From Botryococcus braunii (Eukaryota; Chlorophyta; Trebouxiophyceae), in NCBI GenBank assembly GCA_002005505.1, contig KV908354.1:662268-687267 (forward strand): a stretch of 25,000 bases of DNA, written 5' to 3'. Shown here in pieces: positions 15,502 through 24,563 of the stretch. The position numbers and the translations under genes were made by a program. Every line of letters begins with the position of its first letter. Within the stretch, counting starts at the first letter, position 1. Under the pieces are notes generated by a model. That model was not told the DNA's origin. It did no database searches and saw only the letters and a program-made list of their open reading frames with translations.

Positions 15502-16029
15502 TCATGGCAGTACTGGCGCAGCCGCGATAAGGTCTGTCAGGTGCCTGACATTCCGAAGCGCCTCCCAGGAATTATCATGATCTGACCAGCCTTTCCATTT
15601 CACAAGAAAGCGCCAAGAGCGTCCAAATTTCCTCTTGCCCAGGATGGTCTCCACTTCATAGTAATCTCCTTGTCTGCCTGTATACAAAGGACCAGGGTTT
15701 GTAGGTTCTGCAGTAGGGTTAGTGGACGATATGTATGGCTTAAATTGAGACACATGAAAAACTGGGTGAATCCTAAAATCAGCAGGCAATTCCAGCTTAA
15801 ACGCATTCACACCTACAGCTTCCAGGATACAGAAGGGGCCCATATACTTAGCTGATAGTTTAGAGGACAACCCAGGAGGGAGCTGGTTTTGGCGCACAGC
15901 CAATAACACTGAATCTCCAACCTGGAAAGGATGATCCCTCCTCTTCCTGTCAGCATAGTATTTCTGGCGCTGTTGGGAAGATGAAATATTAGATTTGGCA
16001 CTATGCAAAGCCTTCTGCAAGTCCCCCAC
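15502..16029 (-). CDS. pol (3' part): integrase C-terminus plus chromodomain, in a -1 frame relative to pol
   Basis: This 175-codon frame starts [11 protein letters not shown] and carries the integrase C-terminal core ([20 protein letters not shown], then [24 protein letters not shown]), followed by a chromodomain at about residues 122-168 ([28 protein letters not shown]). The three aromatic-cage positions expected for methyl-lysine binding are present (Tyr124, Trp145, Trp148). In chromoviruses this domain directs integration to marked chromatin. The frame stays open upstream of 16029, and conserved-looking sequence begins about 10 codons earlier, so the ATG is not the natural start. It should be fused to pol, but lies one base out of frame. 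Confidence 0.88.
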   Translation of the reverse strand: MGDLQKALHSAKSNISSSQQRQKYYADRKRRDHPFQVGDSVLLAVRQNQLPPGLSSKLSAKYMGPFCILEAVGVNAFKLELPADFRIHPVFHVSQFKPYISSTNPTAEPTNPGPLYTGRQGDYYEVETILGKRKFGRSWRFLVKWKGWSDHDNSWEALRNVRHLTDLIAAAPVLP

Positions 16030-19000
16030 ATATTCAGCACCGACGAGCGCGTAGGAACAGCAGTGGACAAAGGCGTAAGAGGGTTTCTGCCATGGTTCAG
16101 GAAAAAGGGGCCATGCTGAGTAGTGGCCTGTACTGAATTATTGTAAGCGAATTCCACAATGGCCAAATACTTGCACCAATCATCTTGCCTGGGACCCACA
16201 AACCCTCTCAGCATGTCTTCAACGGTCCTATTAGCCCTCTCAGTCTGACCGTCGGTCTGAGGGTGGTACGCAGTAGACATATTCAGTTGCGTGCCGAGTA
16301 ACGACATGAATGCCTTCCAAAAATGACTAGTAAACCTAGGGTCTCTGTCAGATACAAGGGAAGTAGGCATGCCAAACCGTCTAAATACTGTGTCAATGAA
16401 GATCTGAGCCAACTGAGGTGCATTCACAGTTTTAGAACAAGGCGCTAACACAATCAACTTGGTCAAACGATCGACAAAGACTACGATGGAGTCATGTCCA
16501 CAGCACAATGGCAGGTCTGTCACCAGATCCAAAGAAACACTCTCCCAAGGCGACTCTGGTACAGGCAAGGGCTGCAACAATCCAAAAGGTACTTTGCTAG
16601 TCCCCTTCATCCGTTGACAGCTAGTGCACTCTCTGCAGTACCGACGTACGGCAGACAACATGGCTGGCCAATAGAAGAACCTGCACACTTGCTCAGCAGT
16701 CTTGTGAGCGCCCAAATGGCCTGAAAAAGGTGTGCTGTGACACTCTGCTAGGATCCTCTCCCTCACAGGGCCTTCTGAAACATGAATCTTGTCATGCTCG
16801 GTATACAGCAACCCCCTTTTCCAACTCACGGTTCCCTGATCCAACAAACCAGGGACCTGTGGATCATTTTCATAACCCTTACTCAACTCTTCCAACAAGG
16901 TGTCTGACACAAGAGAGGAGACATGCAGAGTAGCTAAGTCTGCGCGCCGACTCAACGCGTCCGCGACCACATTATCAGTACCTTTGACATATCTAATGTC
17001 AGGCATGAACCTCATAATGTCAGTCAAAAAGCGCTCTTGTCGATCAGTACGCGTCGGTGCAGTTAAGAGGAATCTTAAAGCTTTTTGGTCAGTGTACACA
17101 GTAAACTTCCCCCCAATCAGCAAATGCTTCCACTTACGCAGGGCGTGTACAAGGGCCAATAATTCTCTGTCATATGGAGCCAACTTTCGCTCACTGGGCT
17201 GCAGTTTCCAAGACTCAAAGGCAATCGGCTGCAGTCCCTTACCTTGATCTTGCTGTAACACACACCCAATAGCAAAGGCAGATGCATCCACATGCACGAC
17301 AAAAGGTTTTTGCAAGTCTGGTGGGAGCAAACAAGGAGCAGTACACATCAGATGTTTCAATTCACGGAAAGCCTTCTCATGCAAGTCATCCCATTGCCAT
17401 GGAGCATCCTTTTTAAACAACTCAGTAAGAGGGAAGGCAACATGAGCAAAGTGGTCTGCAAATGTATCATAGAACTGTAGAAGACCCATGAACGAACGAA
17501 GTTCAGACACACACGTAGGGGTGGGCCAATTCATGATAGCCTCAACCTTCTTCGGGTCCACCCTCACTCCCCCACTGGAAATGACATGTCCCAAATACTC
17601 CACCTCGGGTGCGCAAAACAAACACTTGGAGCGTTTACAGAAAAACTGATGGTCTCGTAGTGCCTGAAGTACAAGTCTCAAGTGTTGCAAGTGTTCCTCA
17701 AAAGACTTACTATATATGAGGATGTCATCTAAATAAACCAGCACAAACCTGTCTAAGTAAGGCGCCAGAACAGTATTCATCACGTATTGAAACGTTGCGG
17801 GGGCGTTTGTCAGACCAAAGGGCATCACAGTAAATTCATAGTGACCATACTTTGTCTTAAAAGCAGTCTTCTCTATACTATTCTCAAGCATACGGATCTG
17901 GTGGTACCCAGAGGCTAAGTCAAGTTTAGTAAAGAGCTTACTACCACACAACTGCTCGAACATTTCATCGATACGTGGCAACGGGTGTTGGTTTCTTATA
18001 GTCAATTTGTTTAGAGCGCGATAGTCGATACACAACCGCCAACCACCGTCCTTCTTGGGGACAAAAAGGATGGGAGCACCGTAAGGACTAGAGCTGGGCC
18101 TGATGTACCCTCGTTCCAGCAACTCCTGCAGCTGTGCCCTAAGCTCAGCAAGCTGAGCTCCCGACAGCGGGTAAATGCGGGAGGCAGGAGGTCGAGCACC
18201 AGGTTCCAGGTGGATTTCGTGGTCTCCGACTCGAGGTGGTGGAAGACTGTCAGGCAAGCCTGATAGGACATCCGAGAACTCCTGCAACAAGTCCTCCAAC
18301 CCCGGCTGGGCATGTATTGGTTCAGAATCCCGTTGTACAGGTTTCAACTTGAGCACGTACAATTCTGTCAAATCAGAAGCAAATCTATCCAACTCTATGG
18401 CAGAAATCACATATTTAGGCACATCAGAACGCTGACTACCCACCAAAACATGTGTGCTTTCACCATCAACAAGACAAACAGTGTTCAAGCGCCAATTTAC
18501 ACATGGATTAAACGCTGTCAACCAGGGCTTTCCTAACACAACATCATAGGTATGCAGCTCTGTAGGCAAACAATCCACTCGGAACTGAAACGACCCCACA
18601 GACAAGTCAACTGCACACACCTGATCAGCTACCTTGGCTCTACCATCAGCGAGGTTCACTGTCAACAACGAGTTGAGAGGCATAGTGGGTAAAACAAGAG
18701 CATGCACAAACTCTTCACTCACAAAATTAGCTGTAGCACCACTATCCAATAGCACCCTACATGCAACACCCTGCACCAATCCCTCAAACTGGATACACGT
18801 ATGTGACAAGTCAGGAGTCGCTACAGTAAAATCTGCGCTCATCTGTGCAATATGATGAAGGGGCTGGTAGGTGAGTTTACTAGGTACAGCTACAAGCCTA
18901 GTAATGACAGACACCTCAACCATGTCCCGCCCGAAAACACTCTTAACAGTGGGAGGCGCCTGAATCGCAGTAGATTCTCCCCATAACTGCAGTAGAGATG

Positions 19001-19385
19001 TCCAAGGGATAACGATGGTCGCATGGCGTTGCTCCTGCAGTTCTGGCCCTACAGCCTCCCCACCTGTGGACCTGGGGCAAAGCAGTGTTACCCTATCCCC
19101 GGGAAGGGCCCGTGTAATCACTCTTTCCCAAGCCATGGGAGCAGCTTCAGAACTCAAGGAAACAACCAACTCATGGGATCCATCAACATGCGTCTCTCTA
19201 CCCTCACACTGCTCACAAGCAGGGGTGATCAGCCCAAAAGGGGTTTCAGACACAGGCAAGCGTTGCGAACTCGTCACATGAGTCACAACACTCTCAGAAA
19301 AGGTGCGTAGGTAGGTAACAAACTCGTCAAACGCGGGAAGAACCGGGATCCCTGTTTGAATCTCCATGGTACCAACACCTGTCAC
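15813..19385 (-). CDS. pol: chromovirus Pol: protease, reverse transcriptase, RNase H, integrase
   Basis: 1190 codons when counted from 19385; the first ATG is at 19367 in a strong context (ACCATGG). Aspartic protease with [10 protein letters not shown] at residues 212-221. RT about 420-600 with the YLDD active site at 551-554 and [10 protein letters not shown] before it. RNase H with Asp700, Glu741, Asp766 and Asp809. Integrase zinc finger His883, His890, Cys920 and Cys923; catalytic Asp953, Asp1013 and Glu1049 with 35 residues between the last two. All catalytic residues are intact. From about residue 1113 the frame leaves the conserved sequence and runs about 75 out-of-frame residues to its stop, because the rest of integrase lies in the -1 frame. 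The frame is continuous with gag except for one UAA. Confidence 0.96.
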   Translation of the reverse strand: MTGVGTMEIQTGIPVLPAFDEFVTYLRTFSESVVTHVTSSQRLPVSETPFGLITPACEQCEGRETHVDGSHELVVSLSSEAAPMAWERVITRALPGDRVTLLCPRSTGGEAVGPELQEQRHATIVIPWTSLLQLWGESTAIQAPPTVKSVFGRDMVEVSVITRLVAVPSKLTYQPLHHIAQMSADFTVATPDLSHTCIQFEGLVQGVACRVLLDSGATANFVSEEFVHALVLPTMPLNSLLTVNLADGRAKVADQVCAVDLSVGSFQFRVDCLPTELHTYDVVLGKPWLTAFNPCVNWRLNTVCLVDGESTHVLVGSQRSDVPKYVISAIELDRFASDLTELYVLKLKPVQRDSEPIHAQPGLEDLLQEFSDVLSGLPDSLPPPRVGDHEIHLEPGARPPASRIYPLSGAQLAELRAQLQELLERGYIRPSSSPYGAPILFVPKKDGGWRLCIDYRALNKLTIRNQHPLPRIDEMFEQLCGSKLFTKLDLASGYHQIRMLENSIEKTAFKTKYGHYEFTVMPFGLTNAPATFQYVMNTVLAPYLDRFVLVYLDDILIYSKSFEEHLQHLRLVLQALRDHQFFCKRSKCLFCAPEVEYLGHVISSGGVRVDPKKVEAIMNWPTPTCVSELRSFMGLLQFYDTFADHFAHVAFPLTELFKKDAPWQWDDLHEKAFRELKHLMCTAPCLLPPDLQKPFVVHVDASAFAIGCVLQQDQGKGLQPIAFESWKLQPSERKLAPYDRELLALVHALRKWKHLLIGGKFTVYTDQKALRFLLTAPTRTDRQERFLTDIMRFMPDIRYVKGTDNVVADALSRRADLATLHVSSLVSDTLLEELSKGYENDPQVPGLLDQGTVSWKRGLLYTEHDKIHVSEGPVRERILAECHSTPFSGHLGAHKTAEQVCRFFYWPAMLSAVRRYCRECTSCQRMKGTSKVPFGLLQPLPVPESPWESVSLDLVTDLPLCCGHDSIVVFVDRLTKLIVLAPCSKTVNAPQLAQIFIDTVFRRFGMPTSLVSDRDPRFTSHFWKAFMSLLGTQLNMSTAYHPQTDGQTERANRTVEDMLRGFVGPRQDDWCKYLAIVEFAYNNSVQATTQHGPFFLNHGRNPLTPLSTAVPTRSSVLNMWGTCRRLCIVPNLIFHLPNSARNTMLTGRGGIILSRLEIQCYWLCAKTSSLLGCPLNYQLSIWAPSVSWKL
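16030..16060 (-). other. -1 frame change between integrase core and integrase C-terminus
   Basis: Up to about residue 1113 the pol frame matches integrase, and from there the neighbouring frame ([11 protein letters not shown]) matches. The switch needs one missing base, or a -1 ribosomal slip, in this window. A G-run (C-run on plus, 16023-16027) lies just downstream. No classical slippery heptamer was noticed. Mutation, base-call error or programmed shift cannot be separated from this copy alone. Confidence 0.7.
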
Positions 19386-19403
19386 ACCCCACAGCCAAAC
19401 CCA

Positions 19404-20477
19404 TTAGGCAGCCGTTTTGTGTTTTACTTTTCTCATTTCAGGGTGTAAGACCCAGCATGCATCGACATTATGTCCGGGTTTGCCGCAATGGGGGCAGGTA
19501 GGCTTATTAGCCTCCTTAGCCGGGGGAGAAGGTGTGGGTTTGGTCTGGGATCCTCCGGAGGGAAACCCCTTCTGCCCGCCACCCTGAGGAGGGACACTTG
19601 CATGCAGATCAGATACTGCAACTGCAAGTGTGAACACCTCTTCCAGCGTCTGCGGACGCTGCACCGTAATCGCCCTGCGCAGGTCATCCCGACACCCACG
19701 CTTAAACACAAACATTAACATCGCATCTGACATGCAGTCAGGTGCTTTGGCCCTACACGCATTGAAATGCTTAACATACTCCCTCATGGACCGTTTTCCT
19801 TGTCTCATGACAAGAAAAGGCTCAAAGTAAGTATCCGTCAGCTCCACTGGTCGGACGGCCTCCTGTAAAGCCTGCATGTATGCGTGGAACGTTGCCAATT
19901 CCACGGCTTGCCCTTTAGCTGCCAATTGAGTCCGTGAGACGAGCCAATCAAGAGCCTTGCCCCGTAGGAACATACTGGCCATATCAACGGCTACGTCTCC
20001 TGACAGATCTACACGATTCGCACGCAAGTACGTACGAACTTGCAGAAAATGGGCATCCAACATGTCAGGATCTCCATAATACAACATGGGTTCAGGAAAC
20101 TTGGTCTTCACAGCCGAGATGGGAACTTCCCTCAAGGTGGGGTCCGGAACCACAGGAGACGGTGCTGGGAAGACCATTCCACGCGAGCGCATCTCTGCTA
20201 GAAGAGATGCATCACTTAGACGGCTTGCATCTTGCACCACAGCACTGCCTGGGCGGCTCTCCGCCTCCTCATCAGTGGTGTCGTAAGTGGCTCCCGGGTC
20301 AAAGCCCCGAGCCAGCATCGACTCGTATAAAGGTTTGGAAACAAAAGTAGACACATCTACACGCTCAGGATCAACAAAATTCGGCCCTGAAGTGGGGATT
20401 CCAGCAGGAACCATCTGCTTCCTAGGCGTCGTAAAACTGACCCGCTTGCGCGGAGCCCCTGTCCTGGTTCGTCTCAT
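19404..20477 (-). CDS. gag: chromovirus Gag with CCHC zinc knuckle
   Basis: Structural polyprotein that forms the retrotransposon particle. The start is the ATG at 20477 (357 codons), 62 bases after the 5' LTR; an adjacent upstream GTG is not used in eukaryotes. Basic N-terminus (MRRTRTGAPRKRVSF). The capsid-like retrotransposon gag region spans about residues 125-290 (for example MLYYGDPDMLDAHFLQVRTY, MREYVKHFN, RGCRDDLRRA). The zinc knuckle CPHCGKPGHNVDAC near residue 328 binds RNA. It ends with UAA at 19406-19404, in the same frame as pol, which resumes after 18 bases without another stop. Pol synthesis could use readthrough or re-initiation at 19367. Confidence 0.94.
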   Translation of the reverse strand: MRRTRTGAPRKRVSFTTPRKQMVPAGIPTSGPNFVDPERVDVSTFVSKPLYESMLARGFDPGATYDTTDEEAESRPGSAVVQDASRLSDASLLAEMRSRGMVFPAPSPVVPDPTLREVPISAVKTKFPEPMLYYGDPDMLDAHFLQVRTYLRANRVDLSGDVAVDMASMFLRGKALDWLVSRTQLAAKGQAVELATFHAYMQALQEAVRPVELTDTYFEPFLVMRQGKRSMREYVKHFNACRAKAPDCMSDAMLMFVFKRGCRDDLRRAITVQRPQTLEEVFTLAVAVSDLHASVPPQGGGQKGFPSGGSQTKPTPSPPAKEANKPTCPHCGKPGHNVDACWVLHPEMRKVKHKTAA

Positions 20478-20514
20478 CACAAACGCACCTAAGCCAAAGA
20501 AACAAGAAGATCAA

Positions 20515-20538
20515 GCGACAACTATGTCGCCGATACCA
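20515..20538 (-). promoter_or_regulatory. primer-binding site and overlapping hairpin
   Basis: In element sense, one base after the LTR, the sequence is TGGTATCGGCGACATAG. TGG pairs with the universal tRNA CCA end. TGGTATC equals the start of primer sites for plant-type initiator Met tRNA (recalled), but the following bases (GGCGAC) do not match it, so the primer tRNA is uncertain. A hairpin GCGACA-TAGT-TGTCGC (20530-20515) overlaps its 3' edge. Confidence 0.7.
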
Positions 20539-20539
20539 G

Positions 20540-20765
20540 TGTTATGGCAATCAGCGGAAGAGTATTTGACTGAGGCAAAGAGATCCGTTCATGAAGACGA
20601 AGATAGCGACTGATTACAATGCGTGAAGTTCTCGTCTTAAATCTGACGCAGAGCGGCCAATTATAGAATGTACGCGTTCATCTAAGTATATATGAAAACC
20701 AGAGAGAACTGTACGGGATCTCCCCATGCACGCATATGAAGTACAAGGTAATGGTTGTCTTTACA
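20540..20765 (-). repeat. 5' LTR
   Basis: 226 bp copy with TG..CA ends. In element sense a TATATAT box is at 20693-20687 and a TGTAA word, the usual poly(A) signal of green algae, at 20618-20614. That would fit a U3-R-U5 order with transcription starting about 30 bases after the TATA box. The promoter reading is inference. Confidence 0.95.
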
Positions 20766-20770
20766 ATATT
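20766..20770. repeat. target-site duplication ATATT (right)
   Basis: Matches 14685-14689 exactly and completes the insertion signature. Confidence 0.95.
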
Positions 20771-20870
20771 AATATGGTGTTTGTGCATATTGATGTGCAT
20801 ATTAATATTATAATATCAATATGGTGTTTGTGCATATTGATGTGATATTAATATAATAATATGGGGTTTG
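20771..20870. repeat. AT-rich ~47 bp tandem repeat at the insertion site
   Basis: Unit AATATGGTGTTTGTGCATAT, TGATGTG... begins at 20771 and again at 20818, with a partial third start at 20858 (AATATGGGGTTTG). The retrotransposon inserted exactly at the start of this array. Confidence 0.9.
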
Positions 20871-21689
20871 AAATACGCCCCAAGTCATCCTTGCCCGTTC
20901 TAGGCAGCTTTTCATGCTTAGAAACGAAATTTGCAATGTATCGCGGTCGTTTCTTTTCCTCTCAAAGAAAAGGGCAGGAATAAGTTCACTGGTGACGCAG
21001 TTGGAACCTTTCTGGGCGACGAAGCACTGTAGCAGTGTAGCGTCGCACTCGCAGTTTTTGTTGAATTGAACCGTTTCGTCAGACTGTTGAGTTATGACTC
21101 TTAACCAGGTACCTTGTGTTTAAGTGACTGCGAGAAGGGCTATCTGACCCTACACATGGAGAGGAAATTTCTTTAAAGAGACCAAGTCCATGTATACCAT
21201 CAGGGCAGACAACGTATTTTTTTCCATATCATGCGACTGTGCGGTTCCATTAGAAAGCAACTGGAAGGCAAATGCTTGAGCATCTTGGCAATATGCTATC
21301 TAGTCCCTGAGTCGTGCTTTATTGGACAAGCAGTCCGGACTCCGAAGAGGTGCACACCGGGATTAATATTGGCGTATCCATCGACCTGCTCTACCTGCTC
21401 GCCACAGGAACGATCGCCCTTAAGCTAGCATAAACCCCCAACCAATAGCGCGCAAACTCCGGAGTACAAGAACGAAGTAGCAAAGAGGCACACGAACTAC
21501 GGATGAGCAATAATAAAGGCAGTTGATAACTTAATCAGCTTTTAAATGCTGGAGTTACCTTAGTCAGGCAAATTTACAATGAGAAAAGGGGGTGGGGAGA
21601 GGGGGGGGGTAGAGCGATAGTGAGAGAAAGTGAAAGGGGGCGCGCGAGAGAGAGCAAGCTTGGAGAGCAACCTTAAGGGAGAGGGGGGG

Positions 21690-21690
<1 letters not shown>
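20871..21690. other. no gene supported
   Basis: Only short frames without recognised motifs. A GACGAAGCACTGTAGCAGTGTAGCG stretch includes a small inverted repeat (CACTG/CAGTG). From 21590 the sequence becomes G/GA-rich. Confidence 0.5.
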
Positions 21691-21990
<300 letters not shown>

Positions 21991-22685
21991 CAGATGCCTT
22001 ACAAGTAGGAAGAAGTACAAACAGAAAATGCAGGAGAGCGGGCGTGTGTCAGATTTGCTAACATATCATCCCCTTTGGCCTGGGTGGATGTTATTGCTTC
22101 TTTTGCGTAGGCTTTCGAAAAGGATTGCCTTCCTCACCTCATTTGTTTACCTGCACTCATGCATGCGTGAAGGACGTTACCCTGAGCTTTTGCATTTCTG
22201 GTGGAAGACACAGTGATTAGCTAGATCAACGAGGAATACATGTTCCAAGTGCCAGCCATGATCGTGGAAGCAGAGTTTTTGTGTATGTTTGCACACGGAG
22301 GGACCTTTAGGCATACAAAGGCCATACTTTTCTTAGAAATATTTAAATGCACAAGGCAATTCTGACGGTACCCTAAGCCTGACGGTACCTGGAGGATCAG
22401 GTATGTAATGGAATAATGTTCGCTTCTAAAGACTCATTTTTGTGACGGATTTGTAACGCTGAACGAGACAGAATGAGCATGTTCTCCTTTCTTTTAACAG
22501 ATAGCAATTCAACAGTGACGGGGAACTTCCAGTTCGTCGATCGAGGCACACCTGAGGGGCCCTTAACACCAGTTGGAGCGGGAACAGACGTTAGTAATAT
22601 TCCAAATTCAGAGTCCAGATTAATCATGAATCTGGTTCACATCTCGGCACATTTCAAAGTCCTTCCCGCTCTATACCTTTACACA
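21991..22685. other. no feature supported
   Basis: Unique-looking DNA with short frames on both strands and no recognised domain. A small CTGACGGTACC word is repeated near 22362-22388. Confidence 0.5.
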
Positions 22686-22815
22686 TTTTGCTATGTCCCT
22701 ATAGAGAGGGGGGTAGCTATAGCCACCCCCCTCTCTATAGCTATGTCCGGATATAGGGACATAGCAAAAAGGCCGAAGTGGACACTTCGTGTACACATGT
22801 GTACACTCAGAAGTG
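22686..22815. repeat. nest of perfect inverted repeats
   Basis: Outer arms TTTTGCTATGTCCCTAT (22686-22702) and its exact complement (22753-22769). Inner arms CTATAGAGAGGGGGGT (22699-22714) and its complement (22725-22740) around a 10-base loop. Next come GAAGTG-GA-CACTTC (22775-22788) and an 18 bp perfect palindrome GTGTACACATGTGTACAC (22789-22806). CACTTC at 22783 also pairs with GAAGTG at about 22810-22815. It could be a miniature inverted-repeat element or a site that forms cruciforms; no clear target duplication was found. Confidence 0.92.
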
Positions 22816-22929
22816 AAATTGTAAAAAATTAATGATGGATCACGACTGCTTTGGTGCTAGCATAACCCATAAATATGTATAAGGTACTAATTATCCAGCG
22901 GCAAGAGGGGAACAGTAGTACCAAGCCAT

Positions 22930-24265
22930 TTGATTCGGAATTACATAAGAGGAAATCAGAACCCCCTCACCACACCTAAACTCGAACGTCAACCCCCCAT
23001 AAGGGAGCCTTGCAGCCAACTGCCGCCCTACGGCCCGGGCAATCGCAAAGCTCACCCTCCAATGCGTAGAAAACCAGACAAGGCCTTCATGCGCAACGAG
23101 CGCCTGATTAACCCGGCCTTGGAGCCGCTTCAAGAACTCCGCCTCCGTACAAACCCCCCAAATCTAAATGTTTCAAAGGTGAAGGGCCGGAAAACGACAC
23201 GTGGTGGCTGCCTAAGGAGAACCTCCCTGTACGAGGCCAACTTGCCAGCCGCAGCCCGGGCCGCAGCCCCACCAGGCACAAAACCCCCACCACCAGTCCA
23301 AGAAGAGGCAGCGAGTGGAGAGGTCCCCACAACATCGACATACAGATCCCGCTCCCCATCCCAGTCAAAAAAGACCAAGTCCAGCCTACGCGTCTCAAAA
23401 CCCACAACCCGAACCGGGAGTGGAGGTGCCCGGGTGACGACAGCCTCCACCTCCTTTCCTATCCGAAACAGCACATCCCGTACCGCATTATTGCGAAAGG
23501 TGACCGCCACCCCACGATCAATCCGACACTGGACCGCATGATCACCCAAGGATCCATCTCCTGACCACACCGGGGACATGGGGCCCCCCTGGGGAACATT
23601 GGAATCATGAATTGATATCGAAGCCTACACCGAAACTCGATGTTAGCCATTACTTGGCCCATGCGCGCGACCGGGAGCGCTTGAAGCCACCCCAAGCATG
23701 AGGGCGGGCCGCCGAGTCCAGGACCTGAATGAGACATTCCGGAGCGGGCAACACAAGAAGAGCTCGCCGACGAATGTTGGAAAGAAGCTCACCCAGCTTG
23801 CGTTGGACATCAGTATCAAGAAACGCCTCATCAAGAAGTTCCCAATCGAAACCCGGACAAACGTCAATGAAGGACAACCGCGCCTCCTCAACGGCCCTAA
23901 CACTGGCACCTCCCAACCTGCTAAGACCTCCGCCTGTACGCGCTGGGTCTGCAAGACGGAAACTAAAAAGACCACGGGCAAAATGTCCTCAGCCCTATCA
24001 TTCCCCAAGCCACCAGCTGAAAGGGGCAGGGAAGCTATATGAGAACCGAAGCCAGGCCCCCCGCCACCACAATTCGCCTAAGGGAGGAATGGAGAGCGTC
24101 GTCAAAGACAGATACCCCTTCCGCAACCGCACGGGGAGGAGAACAGCGCAACACATGCACCATCCTGCACAAGCCCATTCAAGCACGGAGCAACAAGAGC
24201 TCCACCTCGGGGTCATCCAATACTGCCAGCCTGTCCAAAGTTTTGCCACCCTCAACTTGATTAAG
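22930..24265 (-). pseudogene. decayed non-LTR retrotransposon, RT C-terminal part with zinc motif and nuclease-like domain
   Basis: The minus strand holds pieces of one polyprotein in changing frames. LDRLAVLDDPEVELLLLRA lies at about 24245-24190, then a stop and RMVHVLRCSPPRAVAEG. GGLGNDRAEDILPVVFLVSV is near 24020-23960. The frame 23916-23650 has FIDVCPGFDWELLDE. The frame 23737-23459 has WLQALPVARMGQVMANIEFR and CPRCG. The frame 23579-23130 has GDHAVQC, HNAVRDVL-like RNNAVRDVLF, LDLVFFDWDG and DLYVDVV. The last piece, up to 22930, has LQGRVNQALVAHEGLVW and ARAVGRQLAARLP. A Cys-x2-Cys...His-x3-Cys cluster spans a frame change (23578-23526). The zinc motif followed by a D...DVV core resembles R2-like elements with a restriction-like endonuclease; that clade call is inference. 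At least three frame breaks plus a stop show it is dead. Confidence 0.78.
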
Positions 24266-24495
24266 GCAAGTGCGCTAGAATACGTCTTATACAATAATTC
24301 CTGGCTTTGTTTCAGTTCACAATATTTTTGCAATAATGTGGCCGTCTGTGTAATTTAGGAAGACGCCAGGGGCCATCGTTTGAAAATGCGGCCGTGTGTG
24401 TGAACCAATAATGGATTTTAAACGTAACTGGCCCTTTCGGCTATGTCTTCGTCGCAGACTCTGCGAGCTCCGATCCACACCTGCTTCGGAGGCTG
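24266..24495. other. no feature supported
   Basis: AT-rich then mixed sequence between the retroelement relic and the inverted repeat. A GCGGCCGTGTGTGT-like word is duplicated (24339-24352 and 24388-24401). Confidence 0.4.
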
Positions 24496-24563
24496 AAATC
24501 GTCAACTAGATCGTCATTTATCATGGTAGTACCATCTAAGTAAGACGATCTAGTTAACGATTT
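24496..24563. repeat. nested inverted repeat (20 bp arms) with inner hairpin
   Basis: AAATCGTCAACTAGATCGTC (24496-24515) pairs with 24544-24563 with one mismatch. Within the loop ATGGTA-G-TACCAT (24523-24535) forms a second perfect hairpin. Confidence 0.92.

Larger units (their letters stand above)
14690..20765 (-). mobile_element. full-length Ty3/gypsy chromovirus LTR retrotransposon
   Basis: The 6076 bp element lies on the minus strand, bounded by 226 bp LTRs starting TG and ending CA and by ATATT duplications. Transcription order is 5' LTR (20765-20540), primer-binding site, gag, protease, RT, RNase H, integrase, chromodomain, polypurine tract, 3' LTR (14915-14690). The RT-before-integrase order defines Ty3/gypsy, and the C-terminal chromodomain defines the chromovirus branch. 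The LTRs differ at a single base, so insertion is recent. Two oddities affect expression: one in-frame UAA between gag and pol, and a -1 frame change near the end of integrase. Confidence 0.97.

Noticed and set aside
15350..15580. Plus-strand 76-codon frame with a basic N-terminus
   Set aside because: Antisense to the chromodomain frame and 3' UTR of the chromovirus.
19386..19403. Separate start of pol at 19385 as a distinct gene
   Set aside because: The codon there is GTG. The frame is continuous from gag through the UAA, so either readthrough or the ATG at 19367 is more reasonable.
22930..23541. Plus-strand 203-codon frame
   Set aside because: It is antisense to the retroelement relic, whose minus-strand pieces carry recognisable conserved words.
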